Origin: Flavobacterium sp.
GTDB lineage: Bacteria; Bacteroidota; Bacteroidia; Flavobacteriales; Flavobacteriaceae
Length of the DNA stretch: 5,436 nucleotides
Direction: 5' to 3'
Assembly (NCBI GenBank): GCA_027483785.1
Contig: JAIXTU010000290.1
Location: 1 to 5,436 of the forward strand
Part shown: positions 1 through 5,256 of the stretch, in pieces
Layout: the number at the start of each line of letters is the position of its first letter
Position numbering within the stretch: the stretch's first letter is position 1
Position numbers and translations under genes: made by a program
Notes under the pieces: model-generated
Databases searched by the model: none
Seen by the model: only the letters and a program-made list of their open reading frames with translations
Told to the model about the DNA's origin: nothing

Positions 1-1
1 A

Positions 2-109
2 GCGTACGACCTTTTTAGTCAAGGTAAAATTCAAGAATTGTTTCAAGCTTTCAATCCCGATGTAACACAGAAATCGGTTGAATGGGCAAAAGAATTGAGT
101 AACAAATAA
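2..109 (+). CDS. C-terminal end of an unidentified protein (partial)
   Basis: An open frame runs from the window edge to a TAA at 107-109 and contains no ATG, so it is the tail of a gene that begins upstream. The 35 visible residues are hydrophilic and end in KSVEWAKELSNK. They look like terminal alpha helices with no signal, membrane segment or recognisable motif. The next gene starts only 23 bp further on with no terminator-like hairpin between, so the two may be co-transcribed. I do not recognise the family and assign no function. Confidence 0.6.
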   Translation, partial: AYDLFSQGKIQELFQAFNPDVTQKSVEWAKELSNK

Positions 110-132
110 TCACTATTAGCTACTAACGAATT

Positions 133-1185
133 ATGAAAAATTTAAAAATCTTTATCCTTCTTTTTAGTATACACAGTGCCGTGTTCGCTCAAACTTGGCA
201 AAAGTTAAATACGGAACCTTATGCGGGAAAGCAGGACGACATTACGTTTATTGATCGAAATACAGGCTGGTATGTCAATGGATTTGGGCGCATATACCAC
301 ACCACCGATGGCGGTCAGAATTGGACCAAGCAAATCGAGCAAAAAGGTACGTTCTTTAGAACCATCTCTTTTCTAAATGAAAATGTAGGCTTCGCTGGAA
401 CAGTTGGCACCGATTATTTCCCAAACGTTACCGATACGATTCCACTTTACGGAACAAAAGACGGCGGAAAAACGTGGAAACCTGTTCCTTACAGCGGTCC
501 GTATGTAAAAGGTTTGTGTGCCTTCGACGTAGTTTCCGAGTCTGTAAAGAAGAAAGGAAAAACCGAGCAGATTCACCATATTTTTGCCGTTGGCCGTGTG
601 GGAAGTCCGGCAAATATTATGATTTCGCACGATAGCGGAGAAACTTGGATTTCGCGCAGCATGCAAGCCGATTGCAAGATGCTTTTTGATATAAAAATGC
701 TCGACAAAAATATTGGCTTCGCCTGCGCGGCTAATAATGAAGATATTTCGCAATCTAATGCCTTGATTTTGAAAACTACCGACGGTGGAACCACTTGGAA
801 AAAAGTATACGAGTCGGCACGACCTTTTGAAACCACGTGGAAAGTGTCGTTTCCGACGGCAAAAATAGGCTACGTGACCATTCAATCGTACAATCCGGAT
901 CCAAATATCAAACAACAGCGCATTGCAAAGACGACAGACGGTGGTGAAACGTGGGCGGAATTAAACTTGGTGGAAGATCCTGCAGCTCGTGAATTCGGAA
1001 TCGGATTTATTGACGAAAACCACGGATTTGTAGGAACCATGAACAGCGGTTTCGAAACAACTGACGGCGGAAAAACATGGACAAAAATCGATCTCGGGCG
1101 CGCCTGCAATAAAATTCGTATTTACCGCGACGCCGAACAAAAGGTTTACGGTTACGCTATTGGCGTTAACGTCTTTAAATTTTAG
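133..1185 (+). CDS. Secreted Asp-box (YCF48/BNR-like) beta-propeller protein
   Basis: The 350-residue product starts with a classic signal peptide: K3 and K5, hydrophobic residues 6-18, then a probable cleavage after A19 in AVFA|QT. It should be exported to the periplasm or cell surface. The mature part carries six Asp-boxes of the form (S/T)xDxGxTW, at residues 57-64, 108-115, 165-172, 215-222, 267-274 and 309-316, about 42-57 residues apart. Each precedes a segment with a GF or GY turn such as NVGFAG, NIGFAC and NHGFVG. This is the pattern of sialidase/BNR and YCF48/HCF136-like propellers. No sialidase active-site arginine triad is evident, and no C-terminal sorting domain is present because the protein ends in VNVFKF. 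In Bacteroidota such proteins are common and mostly uncharacterised, so binding or scaffolding is more likely than catalysis. The ATG is chosen because the signal peptide begins right there. The leader has no clear Shine-Dalgarno, as is usual in the phylum. Confidence 0.85.
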   Translation: MKNLKIFILLFSIHSAVFAQTWQKLNTEPYAGKQDDITFIDRNTGWYVNGFGRIYHTTDGGQNWTKQIEQKGTFFRTISFLNENVGFAGTVGTDYFPNVTDTIPLYGTKDGGKTWKPVPYSGPYVKGLCAFDVVSESVKKKGKTEQIHHIFAVGRVGSPANIMISHDSGETWISRSMQADCKMLFDIKMLDKNIGFACAANNEDISQSNALILKTTDGGTTWKKVYESARPFETTWKVSFPTAKIGYVTIQSYNPDPNIKQQRIAKTTDGGETWAELNLVEDPAAREFGIGFIDENHGFVGTMNSGFETTDGGKTWTKIDLGRACNKIRIYRDAEQKVYGYAIGVNVFKF

Positions 1186-1214
1186 GTTTTCTATTTGATT
1201 AATTTGGTTGTTAG

Positions 1215-1251
1215 ATGCGTAGGCTTTTTATAGGGCTTGCGCATTTTTTTT
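1215..1251 (+). terminator. Probable rho-independent terminator of the propeller gene
   Basis: ATGCGTAGGC (1215-1224) pairs with GCTTGCGCAT (1235-1244) over 10 bp, including two G-U wobbles, with a 10-nt loop. The stem is followed by seven T residues (1245-1251). It lies 30 bp after the stop codon at 1185. The T tract is also the first part of repeat R1. Confidence 0.65.
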
Positions 1252-1360
1252 GGGCAATCCGGTGCAGCGTTTTATAGTGGAATTTTGGTCGCTGCCCCGT
1301 CACGCTTTCCACGTCAATACCGCTTAGCCGGCGCTGGGTTTGCACGGCCGCCACGGGCTT
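1245..1360 (+). repeat. Hairpin repeat R, copy 1
   Basis: The copy reads T-tract, GGGCAATCC (1252-1260), hairpin 1, CCGTCACGCTTTCC (1297-1310), then hairpin 2. Hairpin 1 pairs GCAGCG (1264-1269) with CGCTGC (1290-1295) around a 20-nt loop. Hairpin 2 pairs AGCC-GGCG (1326-1333) with CGCC (1349-1352) and GGCT (1356-1359), with a small bulge. The flanks match copies R2 and R3 in this window, but the stem sequences differ while remaining paired. From memory, intergenic repeats with GGGCGTTCC and GGCTTTCCGC blocks are common in Bacteroidota genomes, and I know of no assigned function. Confidence 0.65.
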
Positions 1361-1362
1361 CT

Positions 1363-1576
1363 AACCTGAGTTCGATTTAAAAATTGCGGCCAACAAACAG
1401 ATAATTGGTATAACAGGCAGATTTGTTTTGGGATACTGGAGTATCGCAAAAAAATCTAACGAAGTAGGCAGCCGTTTATCTGTTTAGCATGGCAGTTGTT
1501 CATTTCGATTGCTATTTGATTTCACAATTTGCACATTTTAAGTGTTCTGACAATGATTTTTAATCGAACTCAGGTT
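1363..1576. repeat. Structured element E, copy 1 (candidate ncRNA or hairpin mobile element)
   Basis: The ends are a perfect 15-bp inverted repeat: AACCTGAGTTCGATT (1363-1377) and its complement at 1562-1576. Pairing continues after a bulged T1378 with AAAAAT (1379-1384) against ATTTTT (1556-1561). Inside, AAACAGATAA (1395-1404) pairs with TTATCTGTTT (1476-1485). Inside that, 1419-1436 pairs with 1441-1457, with bulged G1425, a G1431/G1446 mismatch and a TGGA tetraloop. The 3' half (1486-1555) is less clearly folded. The element contains no ORF. Copy 2 keeps all three stems through compensatory changes, which argues that the fold is selected. I do not recognise it as any known RNA family. The strand from which it acts is unknown. 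Confidence 0.7.
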
Positions 1577-1760
1577 TTAAGTGTTTATAGAACGCATTTA
1601 CTATTTTAGTTTTTGGTTCAAAAGCTTGGTTTTCAGTTCGATTTTTTTCGTATTTATCCTGATGAAAAATCAAATTTCGAAATGAAGTTGCATACTGTTC
1701 CGTAAATTTTCTTGCCGACACAAGAATTAATTCAAAATACTACGATGATTTTTATCGCTT

Positions 1761-1904
1761 TCTGGGCAATCCGCTGCGGCAAACGTTCAATGGAAATTCG
1801 TGTTGCCGCACCGTCACGCCTTTCACTACAACAAAACGCTCGAAAAAACACAAAAACATCCCGCCAAAAAGCTTCTAGGGTCGCTTTTTCGCTTGGGTTT
1901 TTGT
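1761..1904 (+). repeat. Hairpin repeat R, copy 2
   Basis: GGGCAATCC (1764-1772) is followed by TGCGGCAA (1775-1782) pairing with TTGCCGCA (1803-1810) around a 20-nt loop, then CCGTCACGCCTTTC (1811-1824). The loop shares TGGAA with copy 1. A second hairpin ends just before element E2: ACAAAAAC (1850-1857) pairs with GTTTTTGT (1897-1904), and AAAAAGC (1866-1872) with GCTTTTT (1883-1889), with an internal loop between the two stem parts. The architecture equals copy 1 although the stem sequences are unrelated. Confidence 0.65.
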
Positions 1905-2125
1905 AAACCTGAACTCGGTTTAAAAATTAAAGTCAGAAAATATTTAAATGGTTGATTACAAGGCGCACTTTATTTGGGATACTGTAGTATCGCAAATAAA
2001 TGCAATGAAGTAAGCGACCGTTTAAATGTTTAGCGGCCGCGATTTACACAGATTTTATGTTAGTCTAAATCTCAATGTATTGTTAAACCGCGATCTGACA
2101 AAGATTTTTAATCGAGTTCAGGTTT
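1905..2125. repeat. Structured element E, copy 2
   Basis: The outer stem is AAACCTGAACTCGGTT (1905-1920) with AATCGAGTTCAGGTTT (2110-2125), 16 bp including one G-T wobble. After bulged T1921, AAAAAT (1922-1927) pairs with ATTTTT (2104-2109). The middle stem pairs 1938-1947 with 2022-2031, with one wobble. The inner hairpin pairs 1965-1982 with 1987-2003, has bulged C1968, a G1977/G1992 mismatch and a TGTA loop. Conserved with E1 are the inner core (23 of 24 bases identical, 1973-1996 against 1427-1450), GAAGTA followed by CCGTTTA and TGTTTAGC, and TCTGACAA before the closing arm. An extra hairpin AGATTT/AAATCT lies in the 3' half. No ORF is credible here. Confidence 0.7.
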
Positions 2126-2194
2126 TAGGCTTTTTAAAGCGTTTTGGTTTCCGTTGCAGTCGTTATTGCGGGCAAAGTGCACCAATACGTGTGC

Positions 2195-3187
2195 TTAAAA
2201 CGTATCGACAACAGCAAATTTATCGCGGATTTCCAAAAACAAATCAGCTAAGCCAACAGCATCGTCGGTGGTAACTAAACGTTGGCGGTATTCTTTAAAT
2301 CCGTGGATACCTTTAAAATAATTGGTATAGTGGCGTCGCGTTTCAACAATTCCCAAACGTTCGCCTTTCCATTCCATAGCCCAATTTAGGTGGTTTTCGG
2401 CAGCTTCCACACGATCCGAAAAGCTTGGTTCTGCGCGACGCTCACCAGTTTTTAGGTAATGCTTGATTTCGTTGAAAATCCACGGATAGCCAATCGCCGC
2501 ACGACCAATCATCACACCGTCAACACCGTATCGATTCTTGTATTCAAGCGCTTTTTCGGGCGAATCAATGTCGCCGTTTCCAAAAATCGGAATTTTAATC
2601 CGCGGGTTGTTTTTTACACGTGCTGTATGCGACCAGTCGGCTTCACCTTTGTACATCTGTGCTCGTGTTCGTGCGTGAATAGATAACGCTTGAATGCCCA
2701 CATCTTGCAAACGCTCGGCCACTTCATCAATGTTAATGCTGTCGTCGTCCCAGCCCAAACGCGTTTTCACCGTTACGGGCAAATGTGTTCCTTTGATAAC
2801 GGCTTTGGTTAAACGTACCATTAAATCGACGTCCTTTAAAACGCCCGCACCGGCACCTTTACAAACAACCTTTTTCACCGGACAACCAAAATTAATATCG
2901 ATTAAATCCGGATTTACAGCGCTAACAATCTCCGACGACATGCCCATAGCTTCTTCATCGCCACCAAAAATCTGGATTCCAACCGGGCGCTCGTAATCGA
3001 AAATATCGAGTTTCTGCCGACTCTTAATCGCATTGCGAATCAATCCTTCGCTGGAAATAAATTCCGAGTACATTAAGTCGGCACCGTGCGCTTTGCAAAG
3101 TCTGCGAAACGGCGGATCGCTCACATCCTCCATGGGTGCAAGCAAAAGAGGGAAGTCGGGAAGTTGGATATTTCCGATCGTTACCAT
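2195..3187 (-). CDS. dusB: tRNA-dihydrouridine synthase, DusB type
   Basis: This is an FMN- and NADPH-dependent cytosolic enzyme that reduces specific uridines in tRNA to dihydrouridine. The product has 330 residues, normal for the family, in a TIM barrel with a C-terminal helical domain. Visible hallmarks are APMEDVSDPPFR (17-28), which binds flavin; DINFGCPVKKV (97-107) with catalytic C102; VKTRLGW (140-146) with flavin-contacting K141; SIHARTR (169-175); the glycine/phosphate-binding GNGDI (203-207); and GVMIGRAAIG (224-233). The start is ATG at 3187, giving MVTIGNIQLPDF. The frame stays open to a TTG at 3205, but that codon lies inside the candidate -7 element, so it is rejected. The gene is divergent from the hip operon and convergent with the propeller gene. 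DusB is the best subfamily guess, because Dus family members share these motifs. Confidence 0.95.
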   Translation of the reverse strand: MVTIGNIQLPDFPLLLAPMEDVSDPPFRRLCKAHGADLMYSEFISSEGLIRNAIKSRQKLDIFDYERPVGIQIFGGDEEAMGMSSEIVSAVNPDLIDINFGCPVKKVVCKGAGAGVLKDVDLMVRLTKAVIKGTHLPVTVKTRLGWDDDSINIDEVAERLQDVGIQALSIHARTRAQMYKGEADWSHTARVKNNPRIKIPIFGNGDIDSPEKALEYKNRYGVDGVMIGRAAIGYPWIFNEIKHYLKTGERRAEPSFSDRVEAAENHLNWAMEWKGERLGIVETRRHYTNYFKGIHGFKEYRQRLVTTDDAVGLADLFLEIRDKFAVVDTF

Positions 3188-3202
3188 TGCGGTTGTTTTC
3201 GG

Positions 3203-3210
3203 CAAAGTTA
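3203..3210 (-). promoter_or_regulatory. Candidate dusB -7 promoter element
   Basis: Read on the minus strand, TAACTTTG exactly matches the Bacteroidota -7 consensus TAnnTTTG. It ends 15 bp before the ATG at 3187, which implies a leader of only about 10 nt. A -33 element is not obvious. A near-palindrome GGTAATACC lies just upstream at 3228-3236. Confidence 0.55.
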
Positions 3211-3298
3211 CTAAACTATGCCGAGTTGGTAATACCTTCCCGTTTGCTGTTCATACCCATTTGCCATTTGTTTTCCCGCAATTTTTTTCTTTGTTTTT

Positions 3299-3439
3299 TA
3301 TACCATAAATAGTATAATATTGAGCGTATTGGTTGTAAATATATCAAAATGGGTATAAAATAAGCGATTGTTGGTAAAATTATACCTTTTGTGGTGTGAA
3401 TCTTTAAGAAAATAGTAAATTTGTAGGTGAAAAGGTATA
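3299..3439 (+). promoter_or_regulatory. Array of four HipB-operator-like sites spaced 41 bp
   Basis: Four 18-bp sites of the form TATAC-N8-GTATA begin at 3299, 3340, 3381 and 3422. The half-sites are O1 TATAC/GTATA (3299-3316, perfect), O2 TATAT/GTATA (3340-3357), O3 TATAC/GTGTG (3381-3398) and O4 TGTAG/GTATA (3422-3439). The start-to-start distance is exactly 41 bp each time, close to four helical turns, so all sites would face the same side of the helix. O3 and O4 also form a perfect 10-bp inverted repeat, TATACCTTTT (3381-3390) with AAAAGGTATA (3430-3439). The layout resembles the E. coli HipB operator TATCC-N8-GGATA. O4 overlaps the hipB -7 element, so the likely role is autorepression by HipB. 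That role is inferred from architecture. Confidence 0.6.
3387..3423 (+). promoter_or_regulatory. Candidate hipBST promoter
   Basis: TAAATTTG (3416-3423) matches the Bacteroidota -7 consensus TAnnTTTG, 19 bp before the hipB ATG. A TTTTG at 3387-3391 could serve as the -33 element, although its 24-bp spacing is a little long. Transcription would begin near 3429-3431 inside operator O4, leaving a leader of about 12 nt. Confidence 0.5.
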
Positions 3440-3442
3440 GAA

Positions 3443-3679
3443 ATGAAAGAAAAACTTACGCCTTTAAGTAAGCACATAAAGATGAAGCGAAAGCAAAATC
3501 GGTTAACCCAGCCGGATTTGGCATTGAAAGCAGGAGTAGGCTTGCGGTTTGTGCGCGATTTAGAACAAGGAAAAACAACCCTACGCATGGACAAAGTAAA
3601 CGACGTACTACGATTGTTCGGCGAAACGTTGGGTCCAATTGCACTTGATCGCGATTTATGGTTGTCGGAAAATGAATAG
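3443..3679 (+). CDS. hipB: HipB-like Xre-family antitoxin/repressor
   Basis: This is a small DNA-binding protein of 78 residues made almost entirely of one helix-turn-helix domain (HTH_3/Xre). The helices span about residues 7-60, with TQPDLALKAGV (22-32) and LRFVRDLEQGK (34-44) as the two helices of the motif. The stretch GLRFVRDLEQGKTTLRMDKV is typical of HipB. In this family the dimer binds operators upstream of its own operon and binds the HipA or HipS/HipT proteins. The acidic tail ends in SENE. An in-frame stop at 3428-3430 makes ATG 3443 the first possible start. The stop overlaps the hipS start by 8 nt. Four operator-like sites upstream suggest autoregulation. Confidence 0.9.
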   Translation: MKEKLTPLSKHIKMKRKQNRLTQPDLALKAGVGLRFVRDLEQGKTTLRMDKVNDVLRLFGETLGPIALDRDLWLSENE

Positions 3680-3998
3680 AAAAGCGAACATCTTTGTAAA
3701 AGGAATATATTGTGGTTCCTTGCAAGAATCGGATCGTGGATACACCTTTGTTTACCATGATGCGTATTTGAATAATCCGCATGCAACGGCAGTTAGTGTA
3801 ACATTGCCGTTGCGAAAAGAACCCTACGCAACCAAAACACTATTCGCTTTTTTCGACGGATTGATACCGGAGGGTTGGCTGCTCGATTTGGCAGAAAGAA
3901 ACTGGAAAATTAATTACCGCGATCGGATGGGATTGCTTTTAGCGTGTTGTAAAGACAGCATTGGCGCAGTTAGCGTTTTAGAACATGAAGAACTATAA
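3672..3998 (+). CDS. hipS: HipS-like antitoxin (stand-alone HipA N-terminal subdomain)
   Basis: The product has 108 residues and corresponds to the N-subdomain 1 of HipA (HipA_N/Couple_hipA), here encoded as its own gene. Characteristic segments are GSLQESDRGYTFVYHDAYL (15-33), AVSVTLPLRKEPY (40-52), LFAFFDGLIPEGWLLDLAER (57-76) and RMGLLLACCKDSIGAVSV (85-102). In the hipBST system of E. coli O127 the equivalent protein HipS is the antitoxin that holds the kinase HipT in check. The same role here is by analogy. The start is ATG 3672, overlapping the hipB stop. An upstream in-frame ATG at 3639 would add 11 residues lying inside hipB and is less likely. The last 14 nt overlap hipT. No frameshift joins it to hipT, because its TAA is clean and hipT has its own ATG. 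Confidence 0.87.
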   Translation: MNRKANIFVKGIYCGSLQESDRGYTFVYHDAYLNNPHATAVSVTLPLRKEPYATKTLFAFFDGLIPEGWLLDLAERNWKINYRDRMGLLLACCKDSIGAVSVLEHEEL

Positions 3999-5010
3999 AA
4001 AGAAATTTTTAGAGCGAAGTTCGGCGGCAGGAAATCTGGTGCACGAACCGCCTGCTTTTTATGGAACACGTTGTTTGCATTGTTACGAACCGCTAAACGA
4101 AGGCAACACAACAGTACACCAAGCGTGCAATAAACGCTTTTACGGACAATTGAAAACACCCGAATTACAGTACGGTTTGGCCGATTTACAAGAATTGGCA
4201 ACGCAAGTAATCCAAAGTCAGATGGCTGTTACAGGCGTTCAAGCCAAAGTATCGTTGAGCTTGTATCGAAAAGCTTCGAAAAATCTCACTAAAAAGTTAA
4301 CCATTGTAGGTTTATATGGCGATTATATACTGAAACCGCCGTCGGAGTTTTATCCGCAATTGCCCGAGTTGGAAAGTGCGAGTATGCACATGGCGCAGGT
4401 TTGTGGTTTGCAAGTAGTGCCGCACAGTTTGCTGTATTTGCAAGACGGCACCTTGTGTTACATCACAAAACGAGTTGATAGAACCCGAAACGAGAAGTTA
4501 CACATGGAAGATATGTGCCAACTGAGCGAACGACTCACCGAAGACAAGTACAAAGGAAGCCACGAGCAAGTAGCAAAACTAATCTTGAAGTATTCGAGTT
4601 CGCCGTTACTGGATGTAGGCAATTTCTTTGAGCTTATTTTGTTTAGTTTTTTTACCGGAAACGCCGACATGCATTTGAAGAACTTTTCGTTGTTAGAACG
4701 GCCAGGGCAAGGTTTCGTACTTGCGCCAGCCTACGATTTGGTTCCCACAGCTTTGGTGAATCCGGGTGATACGGAAGAATTGGCGCTAACGCTAAATGCG
4801 AAGAAGCGAAAAATCGGTTATAAAGATTTTTGTGCCGCTTTTGAAAATTGCGGATTAAGTAAACGTTTCTTAGACAACACGTTAGATTTATTTGTTTATG
4901 CAAAACCCGAAATGCTTGAGGTCTTGGAAAAGAGCTTTGTTACCGCCGAATACCAGCAGCGTTATCGGTCGTTGATTGATAATAGGTACAAGCAATTGAA
5001 TTTGGTTTGA
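3985..5010 (+). CDS. hipT: HipT-like serine/threonine kinase toxin (HipA core)
   Basis: The 341-residue kinase matches the HipA C-terminal region and lacks N-subdomain 1, which hipS supplies. Visible kinase parts are the Gly-rich loop MAVTGVQAK (80-88), DYILKP with ATP-binding K117 (113-118), a conserved acidic patch ending at E130, the catalytic loop GNADMHLKNF (225-234) with D228, and the metal-binding APAYD (247-251) with D251. In E. coli O127 HipT phosphorylates tryptophanyl-tRNA synthetase and HipA phosphorylates GltX. The target here cannot be read from sequence. A zinc-ribbon-like cluster C30-x2-C33 and H45-x2-C48 precedes the kinase. The ATG at 3985 is the only reasonable start, since the next Met (80) lies in the Gly-rich loop. 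The 14-nt overlap with hipS suggests translational coupling, so antitoxin is made first. An ordinary HipA-family annotation is the alternative name. Confidence 0.92.
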   Translation: MKNYKKKFLERSSAAGNLVHEPPAFYGTRCLHCYEPLNEGNTTVHQACNKRFYGQLKTPELQYGLADLQELATQVIQSQMAVTGVQAKVSLSLYRKASKNLTKKLTIVGLYGDYILKPPSEFYPQLPELESASMHMAQVCGLQVVPHSLLYLQDGTLCYITKRVDRTRNEKLHMEDMCQLSERLTEDKYKGSHEQVAKLILKYSSSPLLDVGNFFELILFSFFTGNADMHLKNFSLLERPGQGFVLAPAYDLVPTALVNPGDTEELALTLNAKKRKIGYKDFCAAFENCGLSKRFLDNTLDLFVYAKPEMLEVLEKSFVTAEYQQRYRSLIDNRYKQLNLV

Positions 5011-5106
5011 TAGAAGAGTGCCTTAACGTAGAAAAAACGGCAAAGTTTTACTGAATTATCACATTAAGTTATGAATAGTTCAAGTACTAAGCCCGTAATT
5101 ATTGAA

Positions 5107-5114
5107 TATATTTG
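5107..5114 (+). promoter_or_regulatory. Candidate lepA -7 promoter element
   Basis: TATATTTG matches TAnnTTTG. It lies in the 259-bp gap between hipT and lepA, upstream of repeat R3, which fills most of the space to the lepA start. The -33 element is unclear. If it is used, the lepA mRNA would have a leader of about 150 nt that includes R3. The rest of 5011-5106 shows no other clear signal. Confidence 0.45.
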
Positions 5115-5138
5115 CACGATTTTCGGTAACGATTTTCC

Positions 5139-5256
5139 GCGTTAAGGATTGCAGCGGCAGCCCCCGATGAAAGAGGGGCTACAGCGGAAAGCCTGACGGC
5201 GCGGACGCACAAACATCTTCCGACGCACTATTTTCGCGCCGGAACGCCCAAAAAAG
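5139..5256 (-). repeat. Hairpin repeat R, copy 3, ahead of lepA
   Basis: On the minus strand it reads T-tract, GGGCGTTCC (5249-5241), hairpin 1 of CGCGCCG paired with itself (5235-5241 with 5197-5203, loop 31 nt), CCGTCAGGCTTTCC (5199-5186), hairpin 2 (AGCCCC 5159-5164 with GGGGCT 5175-5180), then CAATCCTTAACGCGG (5152-5138). This is the most canonical-looking copy in the window. R1 and R2 on the plus strand share its conserved blocks. The repeat ends 13 bp before the lepA ATG, so any lepA transcript from upstream reads through its complement. Confidence 0.7.

Larger units (their letters stand above)
1186..2194. other. Repeat-filled intergenic region without credible genes
   Basis: About 1 kb separates two convergent genes. 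Its order is: terminator, repeat R1, structured element E1, a 184-bp AT-rich spacer (1577-1760) in which I see nothing definite, repeat R2, structured element E2, and about 70 bp before the dusB stop. Open frames here are short, run across both repeat types and encode nothing recognisable. After both E copies the sequence continues similarly, with GGTTTTAAGTGTTTAT after E1 and GGTTTTAGGCTTTTTA after E2, so the homologous unit may extend some 15-20 bp past the pairing arm. Confidence 0.8.

Noticed and set aside
1712..1906. 64-codon plus-strand open frame in the intergenic region
   Set aside because: It runs through repeat R2 and its hairpins, has low-complexity basic composition and matches nothing recognisable.
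1363..2125. E copies as a retron, CRISPR or classic MITE/insertion sequence
   Set aside because: No reverse transcriptase, Cas gene, transposase or short spacer-repeat pattern is present. No clear target-site duplication is visible, and the arms covary instead of being sequence-conserved. A hairpin-type mobile element is not excluded.
2125..2194. Possible dusB terminator, including GCTTT-TT-AAAGC near 2129-2140
   Set aside because: The hairpin is short and lacks a T tract on the minus strand.
2214..2221. Minus-strand TAAATTTG match inside the dusB 3' end
   Set aside because: It lies within coding sequence in AT-rich DNA, and a chance match to an 8-bp degenerate motif is likely. No separate transcript is supported.
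2026..2274. 82-codon plus-strand open frame across E2 and the dusB 3' end
   Set aside because: It crosses a structured repeat and then runs antisense to dusB, with no family motif or plausible start context.
3639..3671. Longer hipS start at ATG 3639
   Set aside because: The extra 11 residues lie wholly inside hipB and look out of frame with the family N-terminus. ATG 3672 overlapping the hipB stop is the usual coupled arrangement.
3298..3786. Long minus-strand open frames opposite hipB and hipS
   Set aside because: They are antisense shadows of clear coding genes and have no recognisable domains.
5019..5047. Possible terminator after hipT (TGCC 5019-5022 with GGCA 5039-5042, then AAGTTTT)
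   Set aside because: The stem is only 4 bp with a 16-nt loop and the T run is short, so it is too weak to call.
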